DNA of 47,681 bases from Streptomyces sp. TRM64462 (GTDB lineage Bacteria; Actinomycetota; Actinomycetes; Streptomycetales; Streptomycetaceae): NCBI RefSeq assembly GCF_013362995.1, contig NZ_JABWDV010000203.1:1-47681 (forward strand), written 5' to 3'. Under the pieces are notes generated by a model. It was not told the origin of the DNA. It searched no databases and was given only the letters and a program-made list of their open reading frames with translations. Below, piece after piece: positions 26,539-37,141 of the stretch. Both the position numbers and the translations under genes were made by a program. Numbering within the stretch: the stretch's first letter is position 1; every line of letters begins with the position of its first letter.

Positions 26539-29070
26539 ATGTTCCGTACCGCCCTGCGCAATGTGCTCGCGCACAAGGCCAGGCTGCTGATGACCGTGCT
26601 CGCCGTGATGCTCGGCGTGGCCTTCGTCTCCGGCACCCTGGTCTTCACCGACACCCTCAACCAGGCCTTCCGCAACCAGTCCGCCAAGAGCTACGACAAC
26701 GTCGCCGTCGCCGTCACCTCGTACGCGAACGAGACCGACGGCAAGCAGGAGCCGGGCGTCTCCCAGGCCGCCGTCGACCGGATCGGCAAGCTGGCCGGGG
26801 TCGTCTCCGCCACCGGCCGCGTCGACGGGTTCGCCGGTGTGCCCGACCCGGACGGCAAGCTGATCGGCGTCGGCTGGTCCAACAAGGGCGCCAACTTCGC
26901 CCCAGGCAAGGACGGCGAGGACTCCCGGTACCGGTTCGTCGAGGGCGGCGGGCCGACGGCGGCCGGGCAGATCGCCCTGGACAAGGACACCGCCGACAAG
27001 GGCCGGTACAAGGTCGGTGACACCGTCCGCGTCGCCACCAACGGCCCGGTGAAGGAGTACACCCTCCAGGGTGTGTTCACCACCGACGACGGTGCCGTGA
27101 GCGCCGGCGGCAGCCTCGTCCTGTTCGAGACGAAGACCGCGCAGCAGCTCTACCTCAAGCCCGGCTACTTCAAGGACGTCACCGTCACCGCCGCCCCCGG
27201 CGCCGACGACGGCAAGATCCTCGACGCGGTCGTGCCGCTGCTGCCGGACAACGCCGTGGCGCAGACCGGCCAGGCCCTCGCCGACCAGCAGGCCAAGGAC
27301 ATCGAGGAGGGCCTGGGCGCCCTCAACAAGGTGCTGCTCGCCTTCGCCGCCATCGCGCTCTTCGTCGGCATCTTCCTGATCTACAACACCTTCGCGATGC
27401 TGGTCGCCCAGCGCACCAAGGAGGTAGCGCTGATGCGGGCCGTCGGCGCGTCGCGCCGCCAGGTCAGCCGCTCGGTGCTGGCCGAGGCCGCGATCGTCGG
27501 GCTCCTCGCCTCCGCGATCGGCTTCGCCCTGGGCATCGGCCTCGCGGCCGGGCTGCGCTCGGGCATGGCCGCCTTCGAGATGAAGGTGCCGGACGGCCCG
27601 CTCGTCATCGGGGCCACCCCGGTGATCGCGTCCCTGTGCGTCGGCCTCGCGGTCACCATGCTCGCCGCCTGGCTCCCCGGCCGCCGCGCGGCGAAGATCC
27701 CGCCGGTCGCGGCGATGAGCAGCGTGCACGCGGAGAGCAGCCCGCGCTCGCTCCTCGTCCGCAACATCATCGGCGGAATCGTCACCCTGATCGGCGGAGG
27801 CCTCGTCGTCCTGGGCGCGATCAAGGCCGGCGACGTGGGGCAGCTCGCCATCGCGGGCGGTGCGTTCTTCGCTCTCGTCGCCGTCATCATGATGGCGCCG
27901 GTGCTGGCCCGGCCGGTCGTCGCCCTGCTGCGGCCGCTGCTGGACGGCGTGTTCAAGGTCGCCGGCAAGCTCGCCGGTCAGAACGCGGTGCGCAATCCGC
28001 GCCGTACGGGTGCCACCGCGTCGATGCTGGCGATCGGCCTGACCCTGGTGACCGGTCTGTCGGTGCTGGGCGTCACGGTCGGCCAGGCCGTCGACAGGAT
28101 GACCACGGACCAGATCAAGGCCGACTACATGGTGGCGATGGCCACCGGCGAGAGCCTCGACCGGTCCGCGCTCCAGGCCCTGGAGAAGGCTCCGGGCGTC
28201 ACGGCCGTCTCACCGCAGCAGGCCGCCTCCTTCGAGGTGAAGGACAACTGGGTGGCCGCGTCGGCGGTCGATCCCCGTGACATCGGTCAGGTCCTGAAGA
28301 TCGAGACGGTCAGCGGATCGCTGGACTCCCTCGGCACGGGGAAGATCGCCGTCGCCGAGAAGACCGCCGAGAAGCAGGGCTGGAAGGTCGGCGACACCCT
28401 TCCCGTGACGTTCGACGACGACAAGAAGGGCGAGCTCACGGTCGGCGCGGTCTTCAAGGACAGCGAGTTCGTGTCCCCCGTGCTCGTCGACACCAAGGTC
28501 GTCGAGCCGCACGACGCGCAGCCGTACATCGCGCAGATCTTCGTCAAGATGGACGGCGGGGCGTCGGCCGCGAACGAGAAGGCGCTGATCGACGCGCTCG
28601 GTGACAACCCCGCCATCGGCGTCATGGACAAGCAGGCCATCCGCGACGAGTTCGGCGGCATGATCAACATGATGCTGAACATCATGTACGCGCTGCTGGC
28701 GATGGCCCTGGTCATCGCGGTCCTCGGGGTCGTCAACACGCTGGCCATGTCGGTGTTCGAGCGGCAGCAGGAGATCGGCATGCTGCGGGCGATCGGCCTG
28801 GACCAGCGGCGCGTGAAGCGGATGGTCCGTCTGGAGGCCGTGGTCATCTCGCTGTTCGGCGCGGTCGTCGGCATCGTCCTGGGCTCGTTCCTCGGCTGGG
28901 CGATCGGCGAGACCATCAAGAACAGCCTGCCGGACTACGCGCTGGTCCTGCCGTGGGACCGCATCGCGGTCTTCCTGGTCCTCGCCGGGCTCGTCGGTGT
29001 CCTGGCCGCCATGTGGCCGGCCCGCAGCGCCGCGAAGCTGAACATGCTCAACGCCATCAAGGCCGAGTAG
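26539..29070 (+). CDS. FtsX/MacB-type ABC transporter permease
   Basis: An 843-residue permease. A first membrane helix (about 16-36) leads into a large extracytoplasmic region (about 40-255), then a three-helix FtsX domain (about 260-385). A second pair of helices (about 405-475) and a second extracytoplasmic region (about 505-705) are followed by a final FtsX domain (about 710-840, MLNIMYALLAMALVIAVLGVVNTLAMSVFERQQEIGMLRAIG). The repeated ALMRAVGASRRQV / GMLRAIGLDQRRV coupling segments are diagnostic. It works with the ATPase upstream; the substrate is unknown. Confidence 0.93.
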   Translation: MFRTALRNVLAHKARLLMTVLAVMLGVAFVSGTLVFTDTLNQAFRNQSAKSYDNVAVAVTSYANETDGKQEPGVSQAAVDRIGKLAGVVSATGRVDGFAGVPDPDGKLIGVGWSNKGANFAPGKDGEDSRYRFVEGGGPTAAGQIALDKDTADKGRYKVGDTVRVATNGPVKEYTLQGVFTTDDGAVSAGGSLVLFETKTAQQLYLKPGYFKDVTVTAAPGADDGKILDAVVPLLPDNAVAQTGQALADQQAKDIEEGLGALNKVLLAFAAIALFVGIFLIYNTFAMLVAQRTKEVALMRAVGASRRQVSRSVLAEAAIVGLLASAIGFALGIGLAAGLRSGMAAFEMKVPDGPLVIGATPVIASLCVGLAVTMLAAWLPGRRAAKIPPVAAMSSVHAESSPRSLLVRNIIGGIVTLIGGGLVVLGAIKAGDVGQLAIAGGAFFALVAVIMMAPVLARPVVALLRPLLDGVFKVAGKLAGQNAVRNPRRTGATASMLAIGLTLVTGLSVLGVTVGQAVDRMTTDQIKADYMVAMATGESLDRSALQALEKAPGVTAVSPQQAASFEVKDNWVAASAVDPRDIGQVLKIETVSGSLDSLGTGKIAVAEKTAEKQGWKVGDTLPVTFDDDKKGELTVGAVFKDSEFVSPVLVDTKVVEPHDAQPYIAQIFVKMDGGASAANEKALIDALGDNPAIGVMDKQAIRDEFGGMINMMLNIMYALLAMALVIAVLGVVNTLAMSVFERQQEIGMLRAIGLDQRRVKRMVRLEAVVISLFGAVVGIVLGSFLGWAIGETIKNSLPDYALVLPWDRIAVFLVLAGLVGVLAAMWPARSAAKLNMLNAIKAE

Positions 29071-29097
29071 CGGAAGAGCGGAAGAACCGTACGGCCG

Positions 29098-29131
29098 AAG
29101 GGCCGGGCTCCCCCACGGGAGCCCGGCCCTT
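29098..29131. terminator. Bidirectional terminator
   Basis: AAGGGCCGGGCTCCC (29098-29112) pairs perfectly with GGGAGCCCGGCCCTT (29117-29131) around a 4-nt loop. It separates the convergent permease and cfa-like genes. Confidence 0.9.
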
Positions 29132-29137
29132 CCCGCG

Positions 29138-30445
29138 TCAACTGCCGCTGTTCTCGGTCCAGACGCGGCTGCGCAGCGGCAGCCCGGACGTGCCGCTGCC
29201 GTGGGTCCGCACGGCGAGCACCTGGTTCACACCGATCCGGTTGCGTTCGAACGCCAGCGCCGACGCGGCCATGTAGAGGCGCCAGACGCGGGCGCGGGCG
29301 GGTGAGGTGAGACGTACGGCCTCGTCCCAGTGGTCCTCCAGGTTGGCGACCCACCGGCGCAGCGTCAGGGCGTAGTGCTCGCGGATGGCCTCGATGTCGC
29401 GGACCTCGAAGCCGGCCTCCTCCAGGGTCGCGGTCGTGCGGCCGATGGGGGCGAGCTCGCCGTCGGGGAAGACGTACGCGTCGATGAACGGGTCGACGCG
29501 GTACTCCTCCTCCCTCGGCTCGGGGCGGCGCGAGATCTGGTGGTTGAGGAGCCGGCCGCCCGGCTTGAGCAGGCCGTACAGGGTGTCGGCGTAGGCGCGG
29601 TAGCCGACGGCGCCGACGTGCTCGGCCATGCCGATGGAGGAGATCACGTCGTACGGGCCGTCGCGGACGTCGCGGTAGTCCTGGACGCGGATCTCGACGC
29701 GGTCGGTGAGGCCCTCGTCGGCGACGCGCTTGCGGGCGTACGCGGCCTGTTCGGAGCTGAGCGTGATGCCGACGACGGTGGCGCCGTGGTGGCGGGCGGC
29801 GTGCATGGCCATGGAGCCCCAGCCGCAGCCGACGTCCAGGAGCCGGTCGCCCTCCTTCAGGGCGAGCTTGCGGCAGATCAGCTCCAGCTTGTCGTACTGG
29901 GCCTCCTCCAGGGTGCCGCCGTCGGTCCAGTAGGCGCACGAGTAGACCATGGACGGGCCGAGGACCAGCTCGTAGAAGTCGTTGCCGACGTCGTAGTGGT
30001 GGCTGATGGCCTGCCGGTCGCGCTGCTTGGTGTGGAGGGGGCCGCTGCGGCGCCTGACCTCCTCCGCGGGCGGCGCGGGCGGCGGCCACGGCCCGGCGAG
30101 GCGCAGCAGCTCGCGGGCGGCTGAGCGCAGCCGGGGGTCGCGTACGGAGCGCAGGGCGCCCCGCAGTCCTGCGTCGTCCCGCTCCCAGAGGAGCCCGGCG
30201 AGCAGGTCGAGGCCCTCGTAGAGGTCGCCCTCCACGTCGAGCTCCCCCGCCACCCAGGCCCGCGCGAGGCCCAGTTCGCCCGGCTTCCACGCCAGGCGGC
30301 GCAGGGCCCGGCGGTGGCGGACGATCAGCACGGGAGCCCCGGGCGGCCCGGCCTCACTCCCGTCCCAGGCCCGGATCCGCACCGGGAACGGGACGCCCAG
30401 CAGGTCCTCGGCGAGCGCGGCCAGCCGCGAAGCGGCGTCGGACAT
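29138..30445 (-). CDS. Cyclopropane-fatty-acyl-phospholipid synthase family methyltransferase
   Basis: A 435-residue enzyme from ATG 30445, with a GGAGGTG site. An N-terminal helical domain (1-135) precedes the SAM-binding methyltransferase domain with AISHHYDVGNDFYEL (147-160, the lipid/substrate motif of CFA synthases), SMVYSCAYW (the 'YSCAYW' box) and LLDVGCGWGS (202-211). SSIGMAEHVG and NHQISRR complete the catalytic core. The reaction expected is methylene or methyl transfer from SAM to unsaturated acyl chains of membrane phospholipids. Confidence 0.92.
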   Translation of the reverse strand: MSDAASRLAALAEDLLGVPFPVRIRAWDGSEAGPPGAPVLIVRHRRALRRLAWKPGELGLARAWVAGELDVEGDLYEGLDLLAGLLWERDDAGLRGALRSVRDPRLRSAARELLRLAGPWPPPAPPAEEVRRRSGPLHTKQRDRQAISHHYDVGNDFYELVLGPSMVYSCAYWTDGGTLEEAQYDKLELICRKLALKEGDRLLDVGCGWGSMAMHAARHHGATVVGITLSSEQAAYARKRVADEGLTDRVEIRVQDYRDVRDGPYDVISSIGMAEHVGAVGYRAYADTLYGLLKPGGRLLNHQISRRPEPREEEYRVDPFIDAYVFPDGELAPIGRTTATLEEAGFEVRDIEAIREHYALTLRRWVANLEDHWDEAVRLTSPARARVWRLYMAASALAFERNRIGVNQVLAVRTHGSGTSGLPLRSRVWTENSGS

Positions 30446-30637
30446 GGTGCACACCTCCGTGAGGGTGATCCCAGTAGTGCTCTGCACCACGTAAACACCG
30501 AGCACCACGGAATGCAGTCCCGAAACCACGCCGCGTCGCAGCAATTTACGCCCCGGCAGTACACGGCCCGCTCCGGCGCGCTCCCGTCCGCCCCCGGCCG
30601 GGGGTGTGGGAACGGGCGTGTGGGAGCGGGCGTGGGG

Positions 30638-30693
30638 GAACGCCGCGAGGGGCCGCCCGCACCACGGATGGCGGGCGGCCCCTCGGGGCGTTC
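30638..30693 (-). terminator. Terminator of ndh
   Basis: Two 23-nt arms (30638-30660 and 30671-30693) are complementary except for a single position, with a 10-nt loop. The hairpin begins 16 nt past the ndh stop. There is no T-tract, as is common in Streptomyces. Confidence 0.85.
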
Positions 30694-30708
30694 AGGTGAA
30701 GCGAGGCG

Positions 30709-32091
30709 TCAGGACGCCTTGGCCTTCTCCGGCGTGGAGGCGGCAGCGGGCTTCGGGGCCGGCTTGGCGGCCTCGTAGAACTCCTCGCGCGGCGACTCGA
30801 TGGCGCCGAGCGAGACGACCTCGCGCTTCAGGAACATCGCGAGCGTCCAGTCCGCGAAGACGCGGATCTTGCGGTTCCAGGTCGGCATGGCCAGACCGTG
30901 GTAGCCGCGGTGCATGTACCAGGCGAGACGGCCCTTGAGCTTGATCTTCATCTTGCCCATGACGATCATCGCGACGCCCTTGTGCAGGCCGAGACCGGCG
31001 ACCGCGCCCTTGTTGGCGTGCTCGTAGTCCTTCTGCGGGAAGCCGCGCATGCCGGACACCACGTTGTCGCCGAGGACACGGGCCTGCCGCAGCGCGTGCT
31101 GGGCGTTCGGCGGGCACCAGGCGTTCTCGTTGCCCGCCTTGCGGCCGACGAGGTCCGGGACCTGGGCGTTGTCGCCCGCGGCCCAGATGTAGTCGGTGCC
31201 CTTGACCTGGAGCGTCGTGTCGCAGTCGACGTGGCCGCGGGGGCCGAGCGGCAGGCCGAAGCGGGACAGGGCCGGGTTCGGCTTGACACCGGCGGTCCAC
31301 ACGATCGTGTTGGAGTCGACCTCGAGGCCGTTCTTCAGCACCACGTGGCCGTCGACGCAGGACTCCATGGACGTGTTCAGGTAGACCTCGACGCCGCGGC
31401 CTTCGAGGTGCTCCTTGCCGTACGTGCCGAGCTTGGGACCGACCTCGGGGAGGATCTTGTCCGCGGCGTCGACCAGGACGAAGCGCATGTCCTCGCGGGA
31501 CACGTTGGTGTAGTACTTGGCGGCGTCGCGGGCCATGTCCTCGACCTCGCCGACGGTCTCCGCGCCGGCGAAGCCACCGCCGACGAAGACGAAGGTCAGC
31601 GCCTTGCGGCGGACCTCCTCGTCGGTGGTCGAGTCGGCCTTGTCGAGCTGCTCGAGTACGTGGTTGCGCAGGCCGATGGCCTCCTCGATGCCCTTCATGC
31701 CGATGCCCTGCTCGGCGAGGCCGGGGATCGGGAAGGTGCGGGAGACCGCGCCCATCGCGATGACCAGGTAGTCGAACGGCAGCTCGTACGCCTCGCCGAC
31801 GAGCGGCGCGATCGTCGCGACCTTGCGGTCCTGGTCGATGGTGGTGACCCGGCCGGTGAGGACCTCGGCCTTGGGCAGCACGCGTCGCAGCGGGACGACG
31901 ACGTGCCGCGGCGAGATGCTGCCGGCGGCGGCTTCGGGGAGGAAGGGCTGGTACGTCATGTACGAGCGCGGGTCGACGACCGTGACGGTCGCCTCGCCGT
32001 AGCGCATCTTCTTCAGAATGCGTCGAGCTGCGTACAGGCCTACGTACCCTCCGCCTACTACGAGGATCCTGGGACGCTCCGTGGTGCTCAT
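30709..32091 (-). CDS. ndh: Type II NADH dehydrogenase (NDH-2)
   Basis: A 460-residue flavoprotein that passes electrons from NADH to menaquinone without pumping protons. The FAD motif is VVGGGYVGLY (11-20), the NADH motif is VFVGGGFAGAE (168-178), and a second FAD motif is WAAGDNAQVPD. The segment MTYQPFLPEAAAG is typical of actinobacterial NDH-2. The C-terminal 100 residues hold amphipathic segments for membrane contact, then a Lys/Ala/Pro tail. ATG 32091 was chosen since conservation starts there. A Rex-like half-site (TGTGAACG, minus strand 32305-32298) lies about 210 nt upstream. Confidence 0.92.
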   Translation of the reverse strand: MSTTERPRILVVGGGYVGLYAARRILKKMRYGEATVTVVDPRSYMTYQPFLPEAAAGSISPRHVVVPLRRVLPKAEVLTGRVTTIDQDRKVATIAPLVGEAYELPFDYLVIAMGAVSRTFPIPGLAEQGIGMKGIEEAIGLRNHVLEQLDKADSTTDEEVRRKALTFVFVGGGFAGAETVGEVEDMARDAAKYYTNVSREDMRFVLVDAADKILPEVGPKLGTYGKEHLEGRGVEVYLNTSMESCVDGHVVLKNGLEVDSNTIVWTAGVKPNPALSRFGLPLGPRGHVDCDTTLQVKGTDYIWAAGDNAQVPDLVGRKAGNENAWCPPNAQHALRQARVLGDNVVSGMRGFPQKDYEHANKGAVAGLGLHKGVAMIVMGKMKIKLKGRLAWYMHRGYHGLAMPTWNRKIRVFADWTLAMFLKREVVSLGAIESPREEFYEAAKPAPKPAAASTPEKAKAS

Positions 32092-32451
32092 GGCATCGAG
32101 TATCCACCCCCTTCCGAGGGGTCGCTCGTGCGCCCCTTCACAAGGTTCGGGGAGACCTCTGCTACACTCCGCCGCCCACGTGACCGAGGTCATGGCAGGC
32201 ACCGGGAACCAGGGTGTAACGGAAGACGTTGTTCACCACCCCCTCACCCCCCGTGAACTGCTACGGAGAGCCCTCCGTAACCGCAGACCACCACCTTCGT
32301 TCACATGGCCGAAACGCGCCTGGGGTTACGAAAGATGGGCCGCCGTGTCGCCCTGACGGGTGTCCGTAAGGGTCGCAAGGCCCTTGGAGCCCCCCATCAG
32401 GGCCCTTTTCCTTGTGAAGAACTTCACGAAGTTTTTCCGGCGGCACGTGCC
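32092..32451. other. Intergenic region between ndh and ppx
   Basis: The 360 nt must hold the ndh promoter. They include inverted TGACC/GGTCA (around 32179-32190), GTTCAC...GTGAAC with an 18-nt spacer near 32230-32260, a Rex-like half-site at 32298-32305, and two hairpins followed by T-runs that read rightwards (32377-32436). No protein gene is seen. Confidence 0.7.
32377..32436 (+). terminator. Two terminator-like hairpins with T-tracts, reading rightwards
   Basis: AAGGCCCT (32377-32384) pairs with AGGGCCCTT (32399-32407, one bulge) and is followed by TTC. Then GTGAAG-AA-CTTCAC (32414-32427) is followed by GAAGTTTTT. The T-tracts follow the hairpins only on the plus strand, although no plus-strand gene lies upstream and ppx ends leftwards at 32452. 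Confidence 0.55.
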
Positions 32452-33366
32452 TCAGACGACGGACCAGGCGATTCCGTCCAGAATGTCGTGTTCGCTGACC
32501 ACGACCTCGCGGGCGCCGACGCGCTCCATGAGCTCGCGCAGCACCATCGCGCCGGCGATGATCACGTCGACCCGGCCCTCGTGCATGACCGGGATCGCGG
32601 CGCGCTCGTCGTGGGTCATGGCGAGGAGGCGGCCGGTGACCTCGGCGACCTGCTCGTAGGGGATGCGGGAGCGGTGGATGGCCGCCGAGTCGTACTCCTC
32701 CAGGCCCAGGGCGATGGCGGCGACCGTCGTCACCGAACCGGCCAGGCCGACCAGGGTGCGGGCCTCGCGGAGCGGGACGGTCTGCTCGGCCAGGTCCAGG
32801 GCGGCGTGGATGTCGGCGCGGATCGCGGCGGTCTCGGCCTCGGTGGGCGGGTCGTTGCGGACATGGCGCTCCGTCAGGCGTACGCAGCCGATGTCGACCG
32901 AGCGGGCGGCCAGCACGTGCTCGGTGCCCACGACGAACTCCGTGGAGCCGCCGCCGATGTCCACCACCAGGTACTGGTCGGTGCCGTCCAGTTCTTTCGT
33001 GGCGCCCGTGAAGGAGAACTCCGCCTCCTGGTCGCCGCTGATGACCTCGGGCTCCACGCCCAGGATGTCGAGAACGCCCCGGACGAAGTCGTCGCGGTTC
33101 TCGGCGTCGCGCGAGGCGGATGTCGCCACGAAGCGGAGCCGCTCGGCGCCCAGTTCCTTGATGACGGCGGCGTACTCGCGGCACGCCGCGAACGTCCGCT
33201 CCAGCGCCTCCGGCGCCAGCCGGCCCGTACGGTCCACGCCCTGGCCGAGGCGGACGATGGTCATGCGGCGGTCCAGGTCCGTCACGGTGCCCGCCGCCGG
33301 GTCCACGTCCGCCACGAGGAGGCGGATGGAGTTCGTGCCGCAGTCGATGGCCGCCACCCGGGTCAC
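32452..33366 (-). CDS. ppx: Exopolyphosphatase / Ppx-GppA family phosphatase
   Basis: A 304-residue protein of the ASKHA superfamily. AAIDCGTNSIRLLVAD (N-terminal phosphate loop), RFVATSASRDAENRDDF, VISGDQEAEFSFTGA and DIGGGSTEFVVG (second phosphate loop) are characteristic. It should hydrolyse polyphosphate and/or the pentaphosphate alarmone pppGpp. The start GTG 33366 overlaps the DUF501 stop by 4 nt and is preceded by GAGGAGG. The length corresponds to the short, two-domain actinobacterial form. Confidence 0.93.
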   Translation of the reverse strand: MTRVAAIDCGTNSIRLLVADVDPAAGTVTDLDRRMTIVRLGQGVDRTGRLAPEALERTFAACREYAAVIKELGAERLRFVATSASRDAENRDDFVRGVLDILGVEPEVISGDQEAEFSFTGATKELDGTDQYLVVDIGGGSTEFVVGTEHVLAARSVDIGCVRLTERHVRNDPPTEAETAAIRADIHAALDLAEQTVPLREARTLVGLAGSVTTVAAIALGLEEYDSAAIHRSRIPYEQVAEVTGRLLAMTHDERAAIPVMHEGRVDVIIAGAMVLRELMERVGAREVVVSEHDILDGIAWSVV

Positions 33367-33899
33367 TTCGGGGCCTCCTCGCCACGCTCGACCTGGACGC
33401 ACGGGCCCTTCGCCCACCACTCGGGCAGCATCGCCAGCGCCTCGTCGCCCAGCGGGTTCACGCCCGGGCCCGCGACCAGCGAGTGGGCGACCAGCACGTG
33501 CAGGCACTTCACACGGTCCGGCATGCCGCCGGCGCTGGGGAAGCCGGCCAGGACCTCGATGGCGTCGCGGCGGGCGATGTAGTCCTCGTGCGCGGCGCGG
33601 TAGGCGGCGGCCAGCTCCGGGTCGGCGGCGAGCCGCTCGGTCATCTCCTTCATGACGCCGTTCGCCTCCAGGGTGCCGATCGCGGAGTTCGCGCGGGGGC
33701 ACGTGAGGTAGTACGTCGTGGGGAATGGGGTGCCGTCGGGGAGCCGCGGGGCCGTCTCGACCACGTCGGGCTCGCCGCACGGGCAGCGGTGCGCGATGGC
33801 CCGCAGGCCGCGCGGCGGGCGGCCGAGCTGTTCCTTGAAGGCCGCGACGTCGGCCTCGGTCGGCTCGGTGCGTTCGGTCTGCGGAGGGGGCGTTTCCAT
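33363..33899 (-). CDS. DUF501 domain protein
   Basis: A 178-residue protein from ATG 33899. The DUF501 pattern is clear: FKEQLGRPPRGLRAIAHRCPCGEPDVVET, FPTTYYLTCPRANSAIGTLEANGVMKEM and KCLHVLVAHSLVAGPGVNPLGDEAL. Two Cys (CPCG) and a further Cys pair with a His could bind metal. It is always found between divIC/ftsB-like and ppx genes in actinobacteria. Its function is unknown. It is coupled to ppx by a 4-nt overlap. Confidence 0.93.
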   Translation of the reverse strand: METPPPQTERTEPTEADVAAFKEQLGRPPRGLRAIAHRCPCGEPDVVETAPRLPDGTPFPTTYYLTCPRANSAIGTLEANGVMKEMTERLAADPELAAAYRAAHEDYIARRDAIEVLAGFPSAGGMPDRVKCLHVLVAHSLVAGPGVNPLGDEALAMLPEWWAKGPCVQVERGEEAPK

Positions 33900-33927
33900 G
33901 CCTGCCTTGTTCCTGTGGTCCTGCGGA

Positions 33928-34404
33928 CTAGCGGTTCTCCTGGTCGGCGCGGTCCACGCCGTCCCAGACGTTGGAGTACCAGGGTTGCTCGGCGCCGCCC
34001 TGGTCCCGGCGGCGCTCACGCGCCGTCTCGGGGTCGTTCATGGTGAAGGCGGTCTCGCCGGGCAGCACGTAGTGCAGGTGCTCGCGGGCGAGGCGCCGGA
34101 CGTAGGCGTCGTCCTGGAGGCGGGCCTTCTCGTCGCGGAGCCGCTCGACACGGGCCGCGGCGTCCTCCGCCAGCCGCTCCTGCTCGGCGATCTCGCCGCG
34201 CTGCGACACGTACTGCCGCATCGGGTAGGCGAGCGCCACGACCATCGAGCAGACCACGAGCGCCAGGAAGGCCGCGCGGCCGGTGAGCCGGGAGCGGCGC
34301 GCCTGGCGGCGGCTCTGCGAGCGGTAGACGCGGGCGGCGGTCTGCTCGCCGAGCAGCCGCAGCCTGGTCGCGGTCGAGAACCGGTCCCGGTTCTGCGTCG
34401 CCAT
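33928..34404 (-). CDS. FtsB/DivIC-family septum formation protein
   Basis: A 158-residue bitopic protein with a cytoplasmic N-terminus rich in Arg (about 1-42), one membrane helix (about 43-61) and an extracytoplasmic coiled coil (about 62-100, QRGEIAEQERLAEDAAARVERLRDEKARLQDD). The DivIC motif DDAYVRRLAREHLHYVLPGE follows. It should take part in the FtsQ-FtsL-FtsB-type divisome complex. AAAGAGGAG precedes the ATG. It starts the leftward group ftsB, DUF501, ppx. Confidence 0.9.
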   Translation of the reverse strand: MATQNRDRFSTATRLRLLGEQTAARVYRSQSRRQARRSRLTGRAAFLALVVCSMVVALAYPMRQYVSQRGEIAEQERLAEDAAARVERLRDEKARLQDDAYVRRLAREHLHYVLPGETAFTMNDPETARERRRDQGGAEQPWYSNVWDGVDRADQENR

Positions 34405-34425
34405 CCGCTCGCTCCTCTTTACGTG

Positions 34426-34470
34426 CGTACGTCCCCGGACACGGTACGGGACCGTGGCCGGGGACGTACG
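34426..34470 (-). terminator. Terminator of eno
   Basis: The 20-nt arms (34426-34445 and 34451-34470) are complementary except for a single A·G position and enclose a 5-nt loop. The hairpin lies 22 nt after the eno stop, before the ftsB-like gene. Confidence 0.9.
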
Positions 34471-34491
34471 TAACTACCGCCTCAGCAGATG

Positions 34492-36883
<2,392 letters not shown>

Positions 36884-37141
36884 ACTGTTCCCGTCGGCCG
36901 TCGGCAGGATTAGGCGTACCGGTCGGCGGGGCCCGCGGTGGCGAGCGGACAAGACGGTAAGCACACCACCGCCGCGAGTTCAAAGGCGGACATCGGGGTC
37001 AATCCACGCCTACTTGCCCTGTACCGGCCGATGTTTGCGCAGGTGAGACAAGGGGTGCGCCCAGCGCATGGCGCCGCGACACCAGTTGGGACAAAGAGAC
37101 TCTTGTCTCACTTGCGCAGAACCGGACATTTAGCCTGTTGA
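36884..37141. other. rpfA promoter region with a 16-nt inverted repeat
   Basis: The 258 nt between the riboswitch and the stop of the second rpf gene hold TGCGCAGGTGAGACAA (37036-37051) and TTGTCTCACTTGCGCA (37103-37118). They are complementary at 15 of 16 positions and 51 nt apart. No gene is seen. Confidence 0.7.

Noticed and set aside
32298..32305. Rex-binding site upstream of ndh
   Set aside because: Only one half (TGTGAACG on the minus strand) fits; the other half does not match the palindrome, so it is mentioned but not called as a site.
37036..37118. Crp-type site upstream of rpfA
   Set aside because: Crp is reported to act at rpfA in S. coelicolor, but I could not find a clear GTG-N6-GNCAC-like palindrome, so no site is annotated.
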